From contig CM074132.1 in assembly GCA_037178625.1 (NCBI GenBank), positions 1,116,001-1,180,000 of the forward strand: a stretch of 64,000 bases of DNA, written 5' to 3'. Positions 42,897 through 53,532 of the stretch are shown here, one piece after another. The notes under the pieces were generated by a model that saw nothing but the letters and a program-made list of their open reading frames with translations, was not told the origin of the DNA and did no database searches. This DNA comes from Skeletonema tropicum. Its lineage: Eukaryota > Bacillariophyta > Thalassiosirophyceae > Thalassiosirales > Thalassiosiraceae. The first letter of the stretch is position 1, and every line of letters starts with the position of its first letter. The position numbers and the translations under genes are program-made.

Positions 42897-44557
42897 CGTC
42901 GTCAATAGTCAATAGGCATGAGAGATTTGTCATCACCGTGTCTTATCATCAAAGGCTACTTTGGGATGATATCCAGTATGATGCATTGTTTTTCAGTATA
43001 AGGACAAAAAGAAAAGTAGACGGCCATTGGAGAAGGCGTATATGAAGGCAGGTTTTCTCACGCTTCTTTTTTCATGATCATAATACTGATACTATCATAC
43101 AGAGCTCTTACCAGAGCTATATTTGGTCAAGCTATTACTTCATGAGAATTTGCTTGATTTCTCAATATTACTTTGATATGATTTCACGCTGTGATATTAG
43201 CCTCGCTACTTACAACAACAACACAAAAGCACAAGACATGCACAAACTTTCTCTAAATCTTAATCGCTGGGGTATATGTATTCAAGTTCTTGCTTGCTAG
43301 TTTCTCAGCTTTGCCTGGCTTCCAAACTTCCAAAGTTCTGCCTTGAGCATTTCCAAAGGCTGAATCAGCGCTGACTTAAGTGATTCACGTGAAACTACGT
43401 AAGCTGCTTAACCTTTTCACTACCTACAGCCCCATTTTTGGTAGTATGCTCTTGCGCATTCAATGTGATAATCCCCCCAATGATCATCTCCCTGGGCTTG
43501 GAAGCATGAACTTGCCAACTCATGTGCTAAAGCTCTATCTTGTACCTGACCATTCCTTCTTGATGTAGCAAGAAGCGAAGATGCAGCCTCGAAGCTGAAA
43601 CGAGAGGTCAAGTGTGGGCTGGCCATCAGCACCACATTCTACCAAATCATATGATTCGTCGTCAATATTGGCATGATCCGCTTGTAGTGGCCCATTATAC
43701 TCGGCGGGATACCATACAAACACATTGGCACTGCTCAGTCGGATTACGAATGTAGAAGCGAAGATGCAGTCTCGAAGCTGAACTGATATGTCTGTTGTGG
43801 ACGACGGCTGGCGTGCGTAGAAGCGAAGATGCAGTCTCGAAGCTAAAATGAGAGGTCAAGTATGGGCTGACCAGCAGCACCGCATTCTACCAAATCATAT
43901 GATTCGTCGTCAATAGGCATGAGAGATTTGTGAACACCGTCCTTTCACCATCGGCCGCTTTGGGATGATATCCAGTATGATGCATTGTTTTCCAATGACA
44001 AAGAGAAAAGTAGATGGCCATTTGAGAAGGCGCATATGAAGGCAGGTTTTCTCACGCTTCTTTTTTCATGATCATAATACTGACACTATCATACAAAGCT
44101 CTTACCAGAGCCATATTTGGTCAAGCTATTACTTAATGAGAATTTGCTTGATTTCTCAATATTACTTTGATATGATTTCACGCTGTGATATTAGCCTTGC
44201 TACAACAACAACACGAAAGCAGAAGACACGCACAAACTTTCTCTAAATCTTAATCGCTGGGGTATATGTATTCAAGTTCTTGCTTGCTAGTTTCTCAGCT
44301 TTGCCTGGCTTCCAAACTTCCAAAGTTCAGCCTTGTGCATTTCCAAAGGCTGAATCAGCGCTGACTTACGTGATTCATGTGAAAGTACATAAGCTGCTTA
44401 ACCTTTTCACTACAGCCCCATTCTTGGTAGCATTTTCTTGCGCATTCAATGTGATAATCCCCCCAATGATCATCTCCCTGGGCTTAGAAGTATGAACTTG
44501 CCAACTCATGTGCTAAAGCTCTATCTTGTACCAGACCATTCTTTCTTGATGTAGCGA
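42897..44557. repeat. Tandem duplication R2 (two copies of about 660 bp, period about 1.0 kb)
   Basis: 42897-43562 and 43906-44557 are near-identical with scattered substitutions and small indels. Shared words include GCATGAGAGATTTGT, GGGATGATATCCAGTATG, AATCGCTGGGGTATATGTAT and AGGCTGAATCAGCGCTGACTT. The R1-type fragments lie between the copies. No gene is recognised inside; the sequence may be an untranslated or intronic part of a once larger unit, or simple local duplication. Confidence 0.85.
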
Positions 44558-44661
44558 TTGCAGCATTGAAGCTCGCTTTGGGTTGCTTGCTCTTTCCATT
44601 TAAGCACAGCAAGCTCCGCATCTAGGATGTGCAGATAATGAATGTCGGGTACGCATGTCCC

Positions 44662-44992
44662 TTGCCCTAGTCCGGGCAAACTCCCTCCTGCTCAGAGGGA
44701 GTAGGGACAGGCACCACCGCATCCGGCCACTCATTGAGAATGGGCCGGGGATGTCCAACTGGCACACCTGGAGTGGGGAGTAATCCCCTCTCCCCCACCT
44801 CTGCGGTGGCAGAGGTTGAGTGAGGACTCTCACTCTCACCTGTCGAGAGGCAGTTGAGAGTAGGAGGGAGGAGGAACTTACCATCACCTAGCACAGGTGA
44901 CAAGAGGAGTGCGGACTTGCCACTGAACTAGAGATACCTAGACTGCACTCCTCTTATTACCTAAAATGGGCAAGTTCAGATCCAGCTTGCCC
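44662..44992. repeat. Hairpin-dense G+C-rich block
   Basis: At least six perfect inverted repeats in 330 bp: TTGCCC/GGGCAA (44662-44679), CTCCCT/AGGGAG (44681-44701), CCGGCC/GGCCGG with inner CATT/AATG (44723-44748), CCTCTGC/GCAGAGG (44798-44815), TCACCT/AGGTGA (44884-44900) and GGGCAAG/CTTGCCC (44968-44992). An 11-bp pair, AAGAGGAGTGC/GCACTCCTCTT, lies at 44902-44912 and 44945-44955. The composition differs sharply from the AT-rich flanks. It may encode a structured RNA or be an element terminus. No open frame convinces. Confidence 0.7.
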
Positions 44993-46066
44993 AGTAAACA
45001 GCTCCTGACTACCATCCTAAACTAATCACTTTATATTCTATGAACGACATTCACATTACCATTGTTTGCCCAGCACCTCGAATCAAATGAATTGTTTTAA
45101 GTGCAGATTTCTTCATTTTTCTCTTCTTCCACGCAGATGCTGATTGCGCGGCTTTCAGATTGGGTCAGCGCATCCAAGAAAGCGTAGCGTACGTGCTAGA
45201 TAAGAAAAGTCGAACATTGCCCGCCTTTCGAACCAAGTCAATAGCCTTGCTCCACTGTTGAAAAAAGACAAATACTTCAAGCTTGAGCGCATTTACACTT
45301 GCTGAGACATAAGCTTGGGGTCACCCAGGACCTAGAATTCGGTTATTCCCTTGGTAGGGGTCGAAATTCAACGTGGGAGTCAGTACGAGACTTCTCAGGT
45401 CCCACTAACAATTTAACTAGGGCCACATTTAAGGTACCTCTGCAAAGCCAGATAATCAACTATGTACTATAGTTCAACAAAGGATCTTCATATGCATAGA
45501 TGCAATCCATCCTTTTGTCGACCGTAATGGGGGTTCTGTACATATGTTGGTTGGCCGATAATTCCAACTCTCTGCTGAGAAATGCATGTGAGAGTACACT
45601 AGCTTTTTGCTAGACAAATTTGGCCGGCCATCAGCCATCATGACTAGCATGAAGCTAGAGGGTACCTTCAAATGCATAGCTCGACGAAAATATACGCTTT
45701 CATAACCTACCCAGCGCAGTATACACTCACATAATAGTCACCTAAAGGATAGTATCTCGGGAATAGCATGTAAACCACTTCCCTGAAACTTAATTTTGGC
45801 CGCTCGGACCCAAAGCTAGAGCATTTTACTAATAAAAAAATTGGCGGGAAGAGGGCGCGTCACGTTTCGTCAAGGTTTTGAATTCCTACAAATTTGGTTG
45901 AATTCCTACGGTGAGCAGTTTCTACGTGAATTTTGTACCAGTGGAACCTCTCTTATTGAAGTCAGTTGATGCTGCAGTTGCCAGTGCAGAGTCCAAAATC
46001 TCTCAGCTTCAGCGTCATAAGTACCACGGACACTGTCTCAATAATCTTTCACGTAGGAACTAATAC
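44993..46066. other. Intergenic, left flank of the transposon
   Basis: About 1.1 kb. The word TTGAATTCCTAC occurs twice, at about 45878 and 45898, and is the complement of the GTAGGAATTC core of the 40-kb repeats. Otherwise no gene or RNA is recognised. Confidence 0.4.
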
Positions 46067-46072
46067 TATGCG

Positions 46073-48345
46073 GCACGCTGTAGTCCTCGGTTTATAGATT
46101 CCCTCGATTGGGTGCGAAAAATATTTTTTTTCAGAAAAGTCCGCGATTTGGTTTTGGCGGGAGAATGTTCGGGGTTATAGTTACTTAGCCCAGATTTAGG
46201 GGACAACATGGGCAGTTTTCTGGGCGTTTTTACAAATAGGGGGACAAACTGGCCTTTTTTCTCAAAATAAATGTGTTTTAGTTTGGATGATCACGCGCAA
46301 TTTGTTAGGCTCGCGTTTCTATGCCAGCGCAGTTTTGGTTTTGAGTTCAACTTTGTCCCCTGATTTTCTACGCACTCGTGTACGAGTTCCAAACGTAACG
46401 TGCATGCTAAATGCCAAAACACCTCCCCTTCTTATCCTTCCTCTCCCCCGCCGCAGCGCCGCAGCAGAACAAAAAACAGTGAGAGAATAAGTAGACCAAG
46501 CCGTCAGCCGCCGCATTAGAAATTACACTCCCCAGCCATCATGCCTACTACTGCTAGTAAAAGGGGGGCGCCACACATTGTGCAACAGGGTGCATTGTGG
46601 CACCACCTATTTCCTCAATTTGTCTTCGTGCTAGTTGGACTTCGCCCGGCATGTTGAACCGCTACATCAAGATTGCCGATGCTGGTGATGAACACGTTGG
46701 AAAGGTGGTTTGTGGTAGGGATAGACTGGGTGTTGGTTTTGCGGAGTCACAGCCATACTTCGATTTCAGTGACTTTGACGGAGCAGAATATGCCGCCCGG
46801 CATGCTGCTGTAAATGCTTGGATTAAGGCTCGTATGCCCGTGGAGGCACGCTCAAATGAGGCTGTATTTTTACTGTTTAAGGCATGCATTGCATCGCTTG
46901 TGTATCACAAGAAGAAGGGGAACCTTGACTCAATGCATTCAAATTGTCCACTGCGCACAAGCATTTTCTGGATCGAGGATGTTCCATTCGCTGATTGTGT
47001 GACAACAAAGTATCCTTGGAACAAGACAGATGACACGCCAGAGCTTACTGGTATACCTCCAGATGTTGCTTTGTTGGTAAAGGTGCAGAGCTTGAAGGAA
47101 GAGCTAGCCAAGATGAAAGAGGATCTCAAGGAATCATTCAAAGACATCTTAGTAAATCAGCTAGATTCAAGAAATGTTGGAGGAACAAACTTTACGCAAT
47201 CAACCATCATCATGGAGAAGCTGGATGCGCTACTAGAGAAAGCTGGAAACATTTATGAGCGCCCCAGTGGTAGGACCCGCCGTCCCTTCGACGACGACGA
47301 CGAGGAAGAAGACAATGATGTTGATGATTTAGTGGTAGAATACGACATTGCAGCAGAGGAACCTACGTTGGATGGTGTGGATAAGGCTGCGGTCACCCCG
47401 TTGGTCAAAGAGGCGCTTGCAAAGAAGCGAAGAGAGGAGATGCTTCAGCAGCGGAAGTGGTCGATGGGGGTGAGTTCTGAAGGCATTTTGACTCCTCTTC
47501 CTCCAGATTTTACTTTTCCCCAGATGAACATGAACGGATTGATCACCAAGTGGTTTCTTGGGGATAAAAAGAACAACATACCACCGTATCGACTCCTCCA
47601 CGCTAACAATAATTTCATCGAACACGTTAAAAATGGAAAGAGGGACATCTCGAAGATGGGTAAAGTAATGGAGAAGGTAAAGCACTTTGGAATGACAGTG
47701 GATGCTTGGCCGTCGGATGGTAAGTGGGATGGTAGCAAGGTGGCGACGCTGTACTCGAAAGTTTGGCCTCTTTTAGATCCGTACCTCGTAACGCAAGGGA
47801 AGCACGGAGCAAAGAGCGCGGCAAAAGTCGTAGGGAGCAGAACAGTTGGAGAACATGCTACAACAAAATGGTGGATAGATGATTGTTGAAGGGTGGCAAG
47901 AAGCGTAAGGCGAAAAAGACAAACAATGCACCGGTAGAACCCCAACAGAAGAAGAGGAAGCAAGAATATTTAGTTTAATATAATATATGTGAATTTGTTC
48001 GTTCCGTTTGATATAATATTGATCGATATTGACTTTCATTCCAATCTTTTCCTGCATTATGCGTGTGGGTATTTCAGTAGGGTTATTGGTGGGAGCCCTT
48101 TTCCTGCATTATGTTGTGTGGGTTTTTCAGTAGGGTTCGTGGTGGGTTGGGCTCCCTCCTGGTTTTGTCTCCCCTTTTTGAAGATGTCTGTACTTCACCC
48201 GTCAAGGTCCCTTTTGTCCCCTTATTCTCATGAAACAATACATATACGCTCGCAAGCTTCCCTCCAAAAATAATATCGTGGCGCAAAAAATATACTTAGC
48301 GGGGTGAAAAATTCGAAGAGCGTATCACCGAGGACTACAGCGTGC
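46073..48345. mobile_element. Complete DNA transposon with 19-bp terminal inverted repeats and 6-bp target duplication
   Basis: The left end GCACGCTGTAGTCCTCGGT (46073-46091) and its exact complement at the right end (48327-48345) are perfect over 19 bp. Both are flanked directly by TATGCG (46067-46072 and 48346-48351), a 6-bp target-site duplication. The 2,273-bp element contains one gene (46541-47978). Perfect ends and an intact duplication point to a recent insertion. A 6-bp duplication is not typical of hAT, MULE, PIF or Tc1. The superfamily is not determined. Confidence 0.85.
46541..47978 (+). CDS. Protein carried by the TIR transposon, frame broken at both ends
   Basis: The main frame (46597-47889; first ATG at 46651) gives MLNRYIKIADAGDEHVGKVV, a coiled-coil region (LKEELAKMKEDLKESFKDIL), an Asp/Glu run (FDDDDEEEDNDVDD) and NGLITKWFLGDKKNNIPPYR, then RDISKMGKVMEKV. 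The last segments resemble DNA-binding regions of multicopy diatom element proteins. Upstream, another frame from ATG 46541 (MPTTASKRGAPHIVQQGALW) appears to be the true N-terminus. Downstream, a third frame supplies a basic tail (KKRKAKKTNNAPVEPQQKKR) to 47978. Both joins need a -1 (or +2) change, unlike the +1 joins elsewhere. No DDE triad is visible, so the transposase may be supplied in trans. Confidence 0.5.
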
Positions 48346-48500
48346 TATGCGGTACAAAAGACCAAAGTGGCGCCAACGATTTTATGAGACATCATCTTCA
48401 TTCTGATCTTTGCAATCAGGCCAATTTTTTATCTGCGTCTATCGATGAGGCAATCCGCAATTCCCCAGTGATGTGGTCAAAGTCTGTTGCTGAATGACTT

Positions 48501-49436
48501 GTGATAATGACAAGCTTGCAAAACACAGATGACGATGATGAGTTTTGGTCGGTGGCTATGAACGGGGGAGATGCACATTATTTGTTACCACAAGACGATG
48601 AAGATGATTTTGATTTGACGAGCTGCGAAATCATTGAGCGAACAATAACAACACTTCCACCCGACACATCATCCGATTCGCGCCCTCTTGTGCTCCGACT
48701 TGGTCAAAATAACAAAGATGGTTGCCTATCAGATGTCTCTGGTGATATATGGGATGCATCGTTACTGCTAGCCAGCTTTTTGTACGGAACAAACGAGGGT
48801 CGGCAGCTTTGCTACGAGGCATGCTTTGGAACAGACCCAGCTGAAGTGGATGGAGGTGGAATAATTGAACTGGGGAGTGGTCTAGGATTATCTGGTATGG
48901 CTGCTGCTGCTGCCGCCGCCGCTGCATTGAATACAAAGGACGAACAACTCACTAGCCGCGTAGTATTGACAGATCTTGATGACAAAGATATATTGTCGCT
49001 TTTGAGTAAGAACGTACAATCCAATTTGAGTGAGATAGGAGGTTGCGCGACTTTTAGCGTGACTGTACAGCCATGCGATTGGTTTAATGTGTCAAAATCG
49101 AGAGTAAATGCTGATGACAATAGCCAGCCTCGCGGTCCAACAGGAACTTTCAATTTAATCGTCGGCTCAGCACTAATCTACATATCCGAACATGCTGTTG
49201 CTTGTGCAGAAACCGTATATCATTACCTGAGTGGAAGTGAGTCTAGCCAAGCAGTCATAATACAGCTTCCAGATCGAGCGGGGTTTGAACAATTTTTACA
49301 TCATTGTCGTGAACTGAACATGTTGGTATCTTCTCGTGCTATAAGCGAGGATATAATCATGGGCGCAGAAAGAAGAATTGTTTCAGCAGATGACTATCGA
49401 ATTTACTTCATTAAAAAACCACGAAACGCTTGTTAA
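48501..49436 (+). CDS. METTL21/FAM86-type protein methyltransferase
   Basis: 311 residues. GDIWDASLLLASFLYG corresponds to the W-containing motif before the Rossmann fold in Methyltransf_16 proteins. IIELGSGLGLSGMAAAA is SAM motif I, VVLTDLDDKDIL the acidic motif II loop, and FNLIVGSALIYISEH the post-motif strand (DxxY position occupied by SALIY). These enzymes methylate Lys on eEF2, HSP70 and similar targets. The acidic N-terminus (DDDDEFWSVAMNGGD) is family-like. An Ala run (AAAAAAAAA) follows motif I. The target is unknown. The gene converges on the ankyrin-like gene with 55 bp between stops. Confidence 0.82.
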   Translation: MIMTSLQNTDDDDEFWSVAMNGGDAHYLLPQDDEDDFDLTSCEIIERTITTLPPDTSSDSRPLVLRLGQNNKDGCLSDVSGDIWDASLLLASFLYGTNEGRQLCYEACFGTDPAEVDGGGIIELGSGLGLSGMAAAAAAAAALNTKDEQLTSRVVLTDLDDKDILSLLSKNVQSNLSEIGGCATFSVTVQPCDWFNVSKSRVNADDNSQPRGPTGTFNLIVGSALIYISEHAVACAETVYHYLSGSESSQAVIIQLPDRAGFEQFLHHCRELNMLVSSRAISEDIIMGAERRIVSADDYRIYFIKKPRNAC

Positions 49437-49491
49437 CATACACATACAATCTCTAACCTATTCTCAAACTATTTCCATCTATACACTTTCC

Positions 49492-52400
49492 TCACACTAC
49501 AGGCATAGACATGACGCGGCAGTTATCGCACACCATTTCTTTCTTTTTCAAGATGCCTACCATTTTCTTTTTCGTCTCAAAACTAGTTCCACACTCTACG
49601 CAGTTTGTGTGGCTAGAGCTTTTCTTCGCGAGATATTTCTCTTCATCTTCAATTTGCTTTTCAATTTCATCCATTTCTAATTGGATCTGCAAGGCTTTAG
49701 TCACATCGTATACCTTTAAAGAATCCTCCTTGTGCTTTTGGAGAATAGTATGCATCTCTCTTAGTTCATCAGCAGTGGGAAGGATTAGTCGCAGTGGGAG
49801 GAGTTTGCGCACCTCGTCATCAGCGAGAGCAGCCTGTGACAATGTTTGCCTATCTACGTCGAAACCAGAGCCGACGGCGAGGCTGACAGTGGCTTGGCGT
49901 TCGTTGATAGCATCTTCAAGAGCGGCCCGAGTTGGATATTTCTGGCGAGCATCGATGAGGAGGTCTGCGTGCTTCTTGCTCATCTCGTCAGAGACATCGA
50001 TGTTCTTTTCAACCTCGGTTACGGCAGCGTAAACACTTCCGTCTTCCTCCTCCTCGAAAATGGGATTGCTATGATGGTCTTCCTCATTGATGGGGTCTAG
50101 AGCAAATCTGGTAGCTGGCTTTTTTCTGGAAGACCTCTTCTTTTTCTTCTTTGCAACCTTTGGTGATTGTTTGTTCTTACTACGACCTCTGCTTCGCCTA
50201 AGATACTCTCCATCAACAGCGTTGGAGTGGTTGACCAACCGCTGCAACTCACGACTAAGCATAATAGGAAGGATGGCATCCAACGTAGCTCCATCTAGAC
50301 GACGAATGGCTTCAACGTCAGTGACCCATTCTTCTTCTAGGACAACCAGAAACTTCGTCACGTCCATACCTGGGCGACCTGCATTCTCACACGCCTTCTC
50401 CAGAACAGCACGAAGTGCTGCTTGTGGGTCAGCAGAGGCAACGATCGATTCAACGGCCGTTGAGACTACCGTTGCTTCATCCATGGTCACAACTGAACCT
50501 GTTTCTTCTTCAGATTTGGGTGGGTCGGGCGATGTGGACGATTTGGACTTCGCTGATTTACTAGATTTGGTGGATTTCACTGATTCGTCTCCAAATGATT
50601 TCGATGCTGGGAGTGGCAGTTGCAATGCGTCAGCTGGAACCTCTTTCACTGACTTGCTAGATTTGTTGGATCTTACTGATTCGTCTCCAAATGATTTCGA
50701 TGCTGGGAGTGGAAGTTGCAATGCGTCAGCTGGAATCTCTTTCGCTGATTTGCTAGATTTGGTGGATTTGACTGATTCGTCTCCAAATGATTTCGATGCT
50801 GGGAGAGGCAGTTGCAATGCGTTAGCTGGAACCTCTTTCACTGACTTGCTAGATTTGGTGGATCTAACTGATCCGTCTCCAAATGATTTCGATGCTGGGA
50901 GTGGAAGTTGCAGTGCGTCAGCTGGAACCTCATTCAAACCGTCACCTGATGTCTTGTATTCTGCTGCGATGGATTTCTTGTCTTCATCGGACTCTACTTT
51001 ACTGACTTCTTCAGCAATAGTCTGAGCCTCACGTTCATCTGTCACCTCGGCTGCTTCCAAGAACGAAAATCCAGGTGCCATACCCTCACCATCTGCTACA
51101 ATAGAATCTTCATCTCCATATGATTTTGCGGTTTCCAAAGCACCTCTTTTTGACTTCTTCTTCTTCTCATTCCCATCCATAGACTTCGATCCCTTCATCA
51201 TATTGCGGAATCTGGTACTGAAGCTTGACTTGACAGACGAGTCATCGTCACCATCATCATCTTCTTCCTCTTCTTCGCGTCCATTCACACTCGCAGATGT
51301 CTCAACACATGCACGACTTAAGCGGGTTCCACGGCTTGCAGTCTCCATCAATCGTTGCTTCTCCGCAGCCTTCCTTGCACGTGCAAGCTTGGCAAGCTCT
51401 GGTGCAGTACGTCCATTACGATCTGTGATATCAATACTATCAGCATACACACCAAACAGTTGCAAGACAATCTTTTCACCCTCATCATCAACATCCAACC
51501 TCGATGCAGCGAGGTGAACGGGCAAAGATCCTCGTTCATCCACTTTACGAGCTGCTTCGGGATAAGTAGAGAGAATCTTTGCTGTCACCTCTTGAGGAGC
51601 CCCTAGGACGATGGAAGCATGAAGAGGCAACAATCTCCAACGATATTTGGATGGCTCGTTGACTGCAGTAGACACAGCTGTTTCTTGTTTCACAAGCGCT
51701 TGTGACTTTTCAGGATCGGAGGCGTCATGAACATTAGGTGCCTTCTCTGGAACAAACTTTCTGTAGACCCAAACTTCTGCCTCCTCGGGGTGTTTCTCAA
51801 GCTGCATCATTGCCAAGCCCCAAGCCTTCTGTTGCAAGAGAAGGAATAGCTTCGTTGGGTTTTCTTCGTAGTCTACTTCACCTTCTGCATACTCAAGTGC
51901 TTCGGCTTGTTTTACCAACTCAGAATCAAATCCACCCATTACCTCGTTCACCTTGCCAGTAATAGTGGCAACAGGATCGGCTATCTGGAAGGAAGTTTCA
52001 AATCCTCCAACCTTGAGTGAAATATTTTTGGCCCAAGTGAGACCAGCTGCAGGGTTTTCGTCTACTTTGGAAAACTCAGTCTGGTCTTTCTCTTGTACGA
52101 TTTTGACCAAGGCTGCTTCGGCAATTTCATCTTGTTTAGGAGACACTACTTCATCATCGGTATGTTCCTTGGTTGGTGGCTCAGTTCTGATACTTGCACC
52201 ACTTTGAGACCTAACCAAAGCGGAGGTGGCATTCAGCAGTGACTCCATAGGCGAAGGTTGTACTTCCTCCACTTTCTCTTCGCCAACATTGCTCTTCGAT
52301 GAACCAATGTTGCTCTTCGATGGGCTCAACACACCAGTAATCATATCATATATTGACGCAGTGTCAGTCTCAACAGGTGCAACTGGTTCCTCCTTTTTCA

Positions 52401-53254
52401 CTTCTCCATTGACGCTCTTCTTTTGACTTTTCTTCACACCAGTAATCTTACCATAGATTGACGACGTATCAAAGATAGTTGATTCGTCATCAGCACCACA
52501 ATCTTCAACAGTCTTGGCTTGACTTTGAGCAGATTCATCAGTCATGGAACATTCTGCAGGTAGGAGTTGGACTTGGCTCTCTTGGTGGTTGTGAGGTTGT
52601 AGGAGCTTCCTCAGTGTCGCGGCGATCATCCTGCTTGACAACAATCTTGTCGGTGGAAGGAGTAGTTTGCTTTTGTGGTGCACTTGATTTAGAAGAAGGA
52701 GTTAAAGATTTCTTCTTTAGCTTTGGCGACTGCATCTTCGGAGTGGTCGGCATTGATTCCTTAGCCTGCATCCTTTGCCTTTTCAAGAGAGACACGAAGT
52801 TTAGAGAACTTTTTGGAGATGCCTCGACCAGTACGAGAGATGCCTTCAGCACCACGAGAGCGCAAAGGGCTGGCACGAGAGCGCAAAGGACTGGCACGGG
52901 AGCGCAAAGGACTGGCACGAGAGCGCAAAGGACTGGCCTTACGAGAGAGGAAACCTCCCTTTCTGTTGGTAATAATCTTAGCAGTTTTTTTCTCAACGGA
53001 TGTGCTGCTGGAAGAGCTAGCATCAGGATCTTGAACAGAGGAGGTCTCCTTCTTCTTCTTCGGCCCCTTTTTGGATTCCTTTTTAGGAGAGCTAAAGCTG
53101 TAGCCCTCTGGAAGGACTGTCTCGACTTCTTCCGTATATTCCATCATCTTGGGGTGCAATGCAAGGATTGCCCTTGGTGCTGGTGATGATGATCCAATCT
53201 TCGGCAGGCTTGTTCTTTGTTATCAGGCGTTTTGTCGGGGGTTGAGTTCGCCAT
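49492..53254 (-). CDS. Large ankyrin-like, repeat-containing protein with a C-terminal zinc site; four +1 frame changes near the 5' end
   Basis: From MANSTPDK (53254) the protein reads through RLITKNKPAEDWIIITSTKG, PKMMEYTEEVETVLPEGYSF, four SPLRSRA heptads (21-bp DNA repeats at about 52856-52935) and KESMPTTPKMQSPKLKKK. A clean 1063-codon frame (49492-52680) follows. That part has LLLQQKAWGLAMMQLEKHPE and WRLLPLHASIVLGAPQEV with DERGSLPVHLAAS, which are ankyrin-like helices common in diatoms. It also has four 33-residue repeats (DALQLPLPASKSFGDESVKS; 99-bp DNA period, about 50550-50946) and a final CVECGTSF...CDNC zinc pair. Single-base skips are needed near 53231-53238, 53151-53156, 52761-52765 and 52538-52541. 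Function unknown; protein binding is likely. Confidence 0.7.
50550..50946 (-). repeat. 99-bp (33-residue) in-frame tandem repeat, four copies
   Basis: Four tandem copies lie inside the ankyrin-like gene. Each encodes EVPADALQLPLPASKSFGDE followed by a Ser/Lys stretch. Copies differ by few substitutions, which suggests recent expansion or gene conversion. Confidence 0.9.
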
Positions 53255-53532
53255 CTTTGGTGTGAAGTGATGCCAAGGATGAAATTCTCGTGCAAAGGAA
53301 AGGATTGCATCGCTGAAAAGACTCTCTTGGTCATGTGGAAACAAGACCTACGTAGCGGTAAAGGTACCCCTACATAATGTACGGGTATTTCCCAAATTTG
53401 CTCACGTCACTCATCTTTCGAGCTTGCTGCTTTTTTGCCTCCGCTCTTCATTTCACTTTTCACGGTCACCAAAAACAAAACAAAAACACGTGATGAAGAG
53501 AATCCGATCTTGATACTATCGTTTGATATACC

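Noticed and set aside
50087..51025. 312-codon plus-strand frame within the ankyrin-like gene
   Set aside because: It is the antisense of the 99-bp repeats and has no independent protein features.
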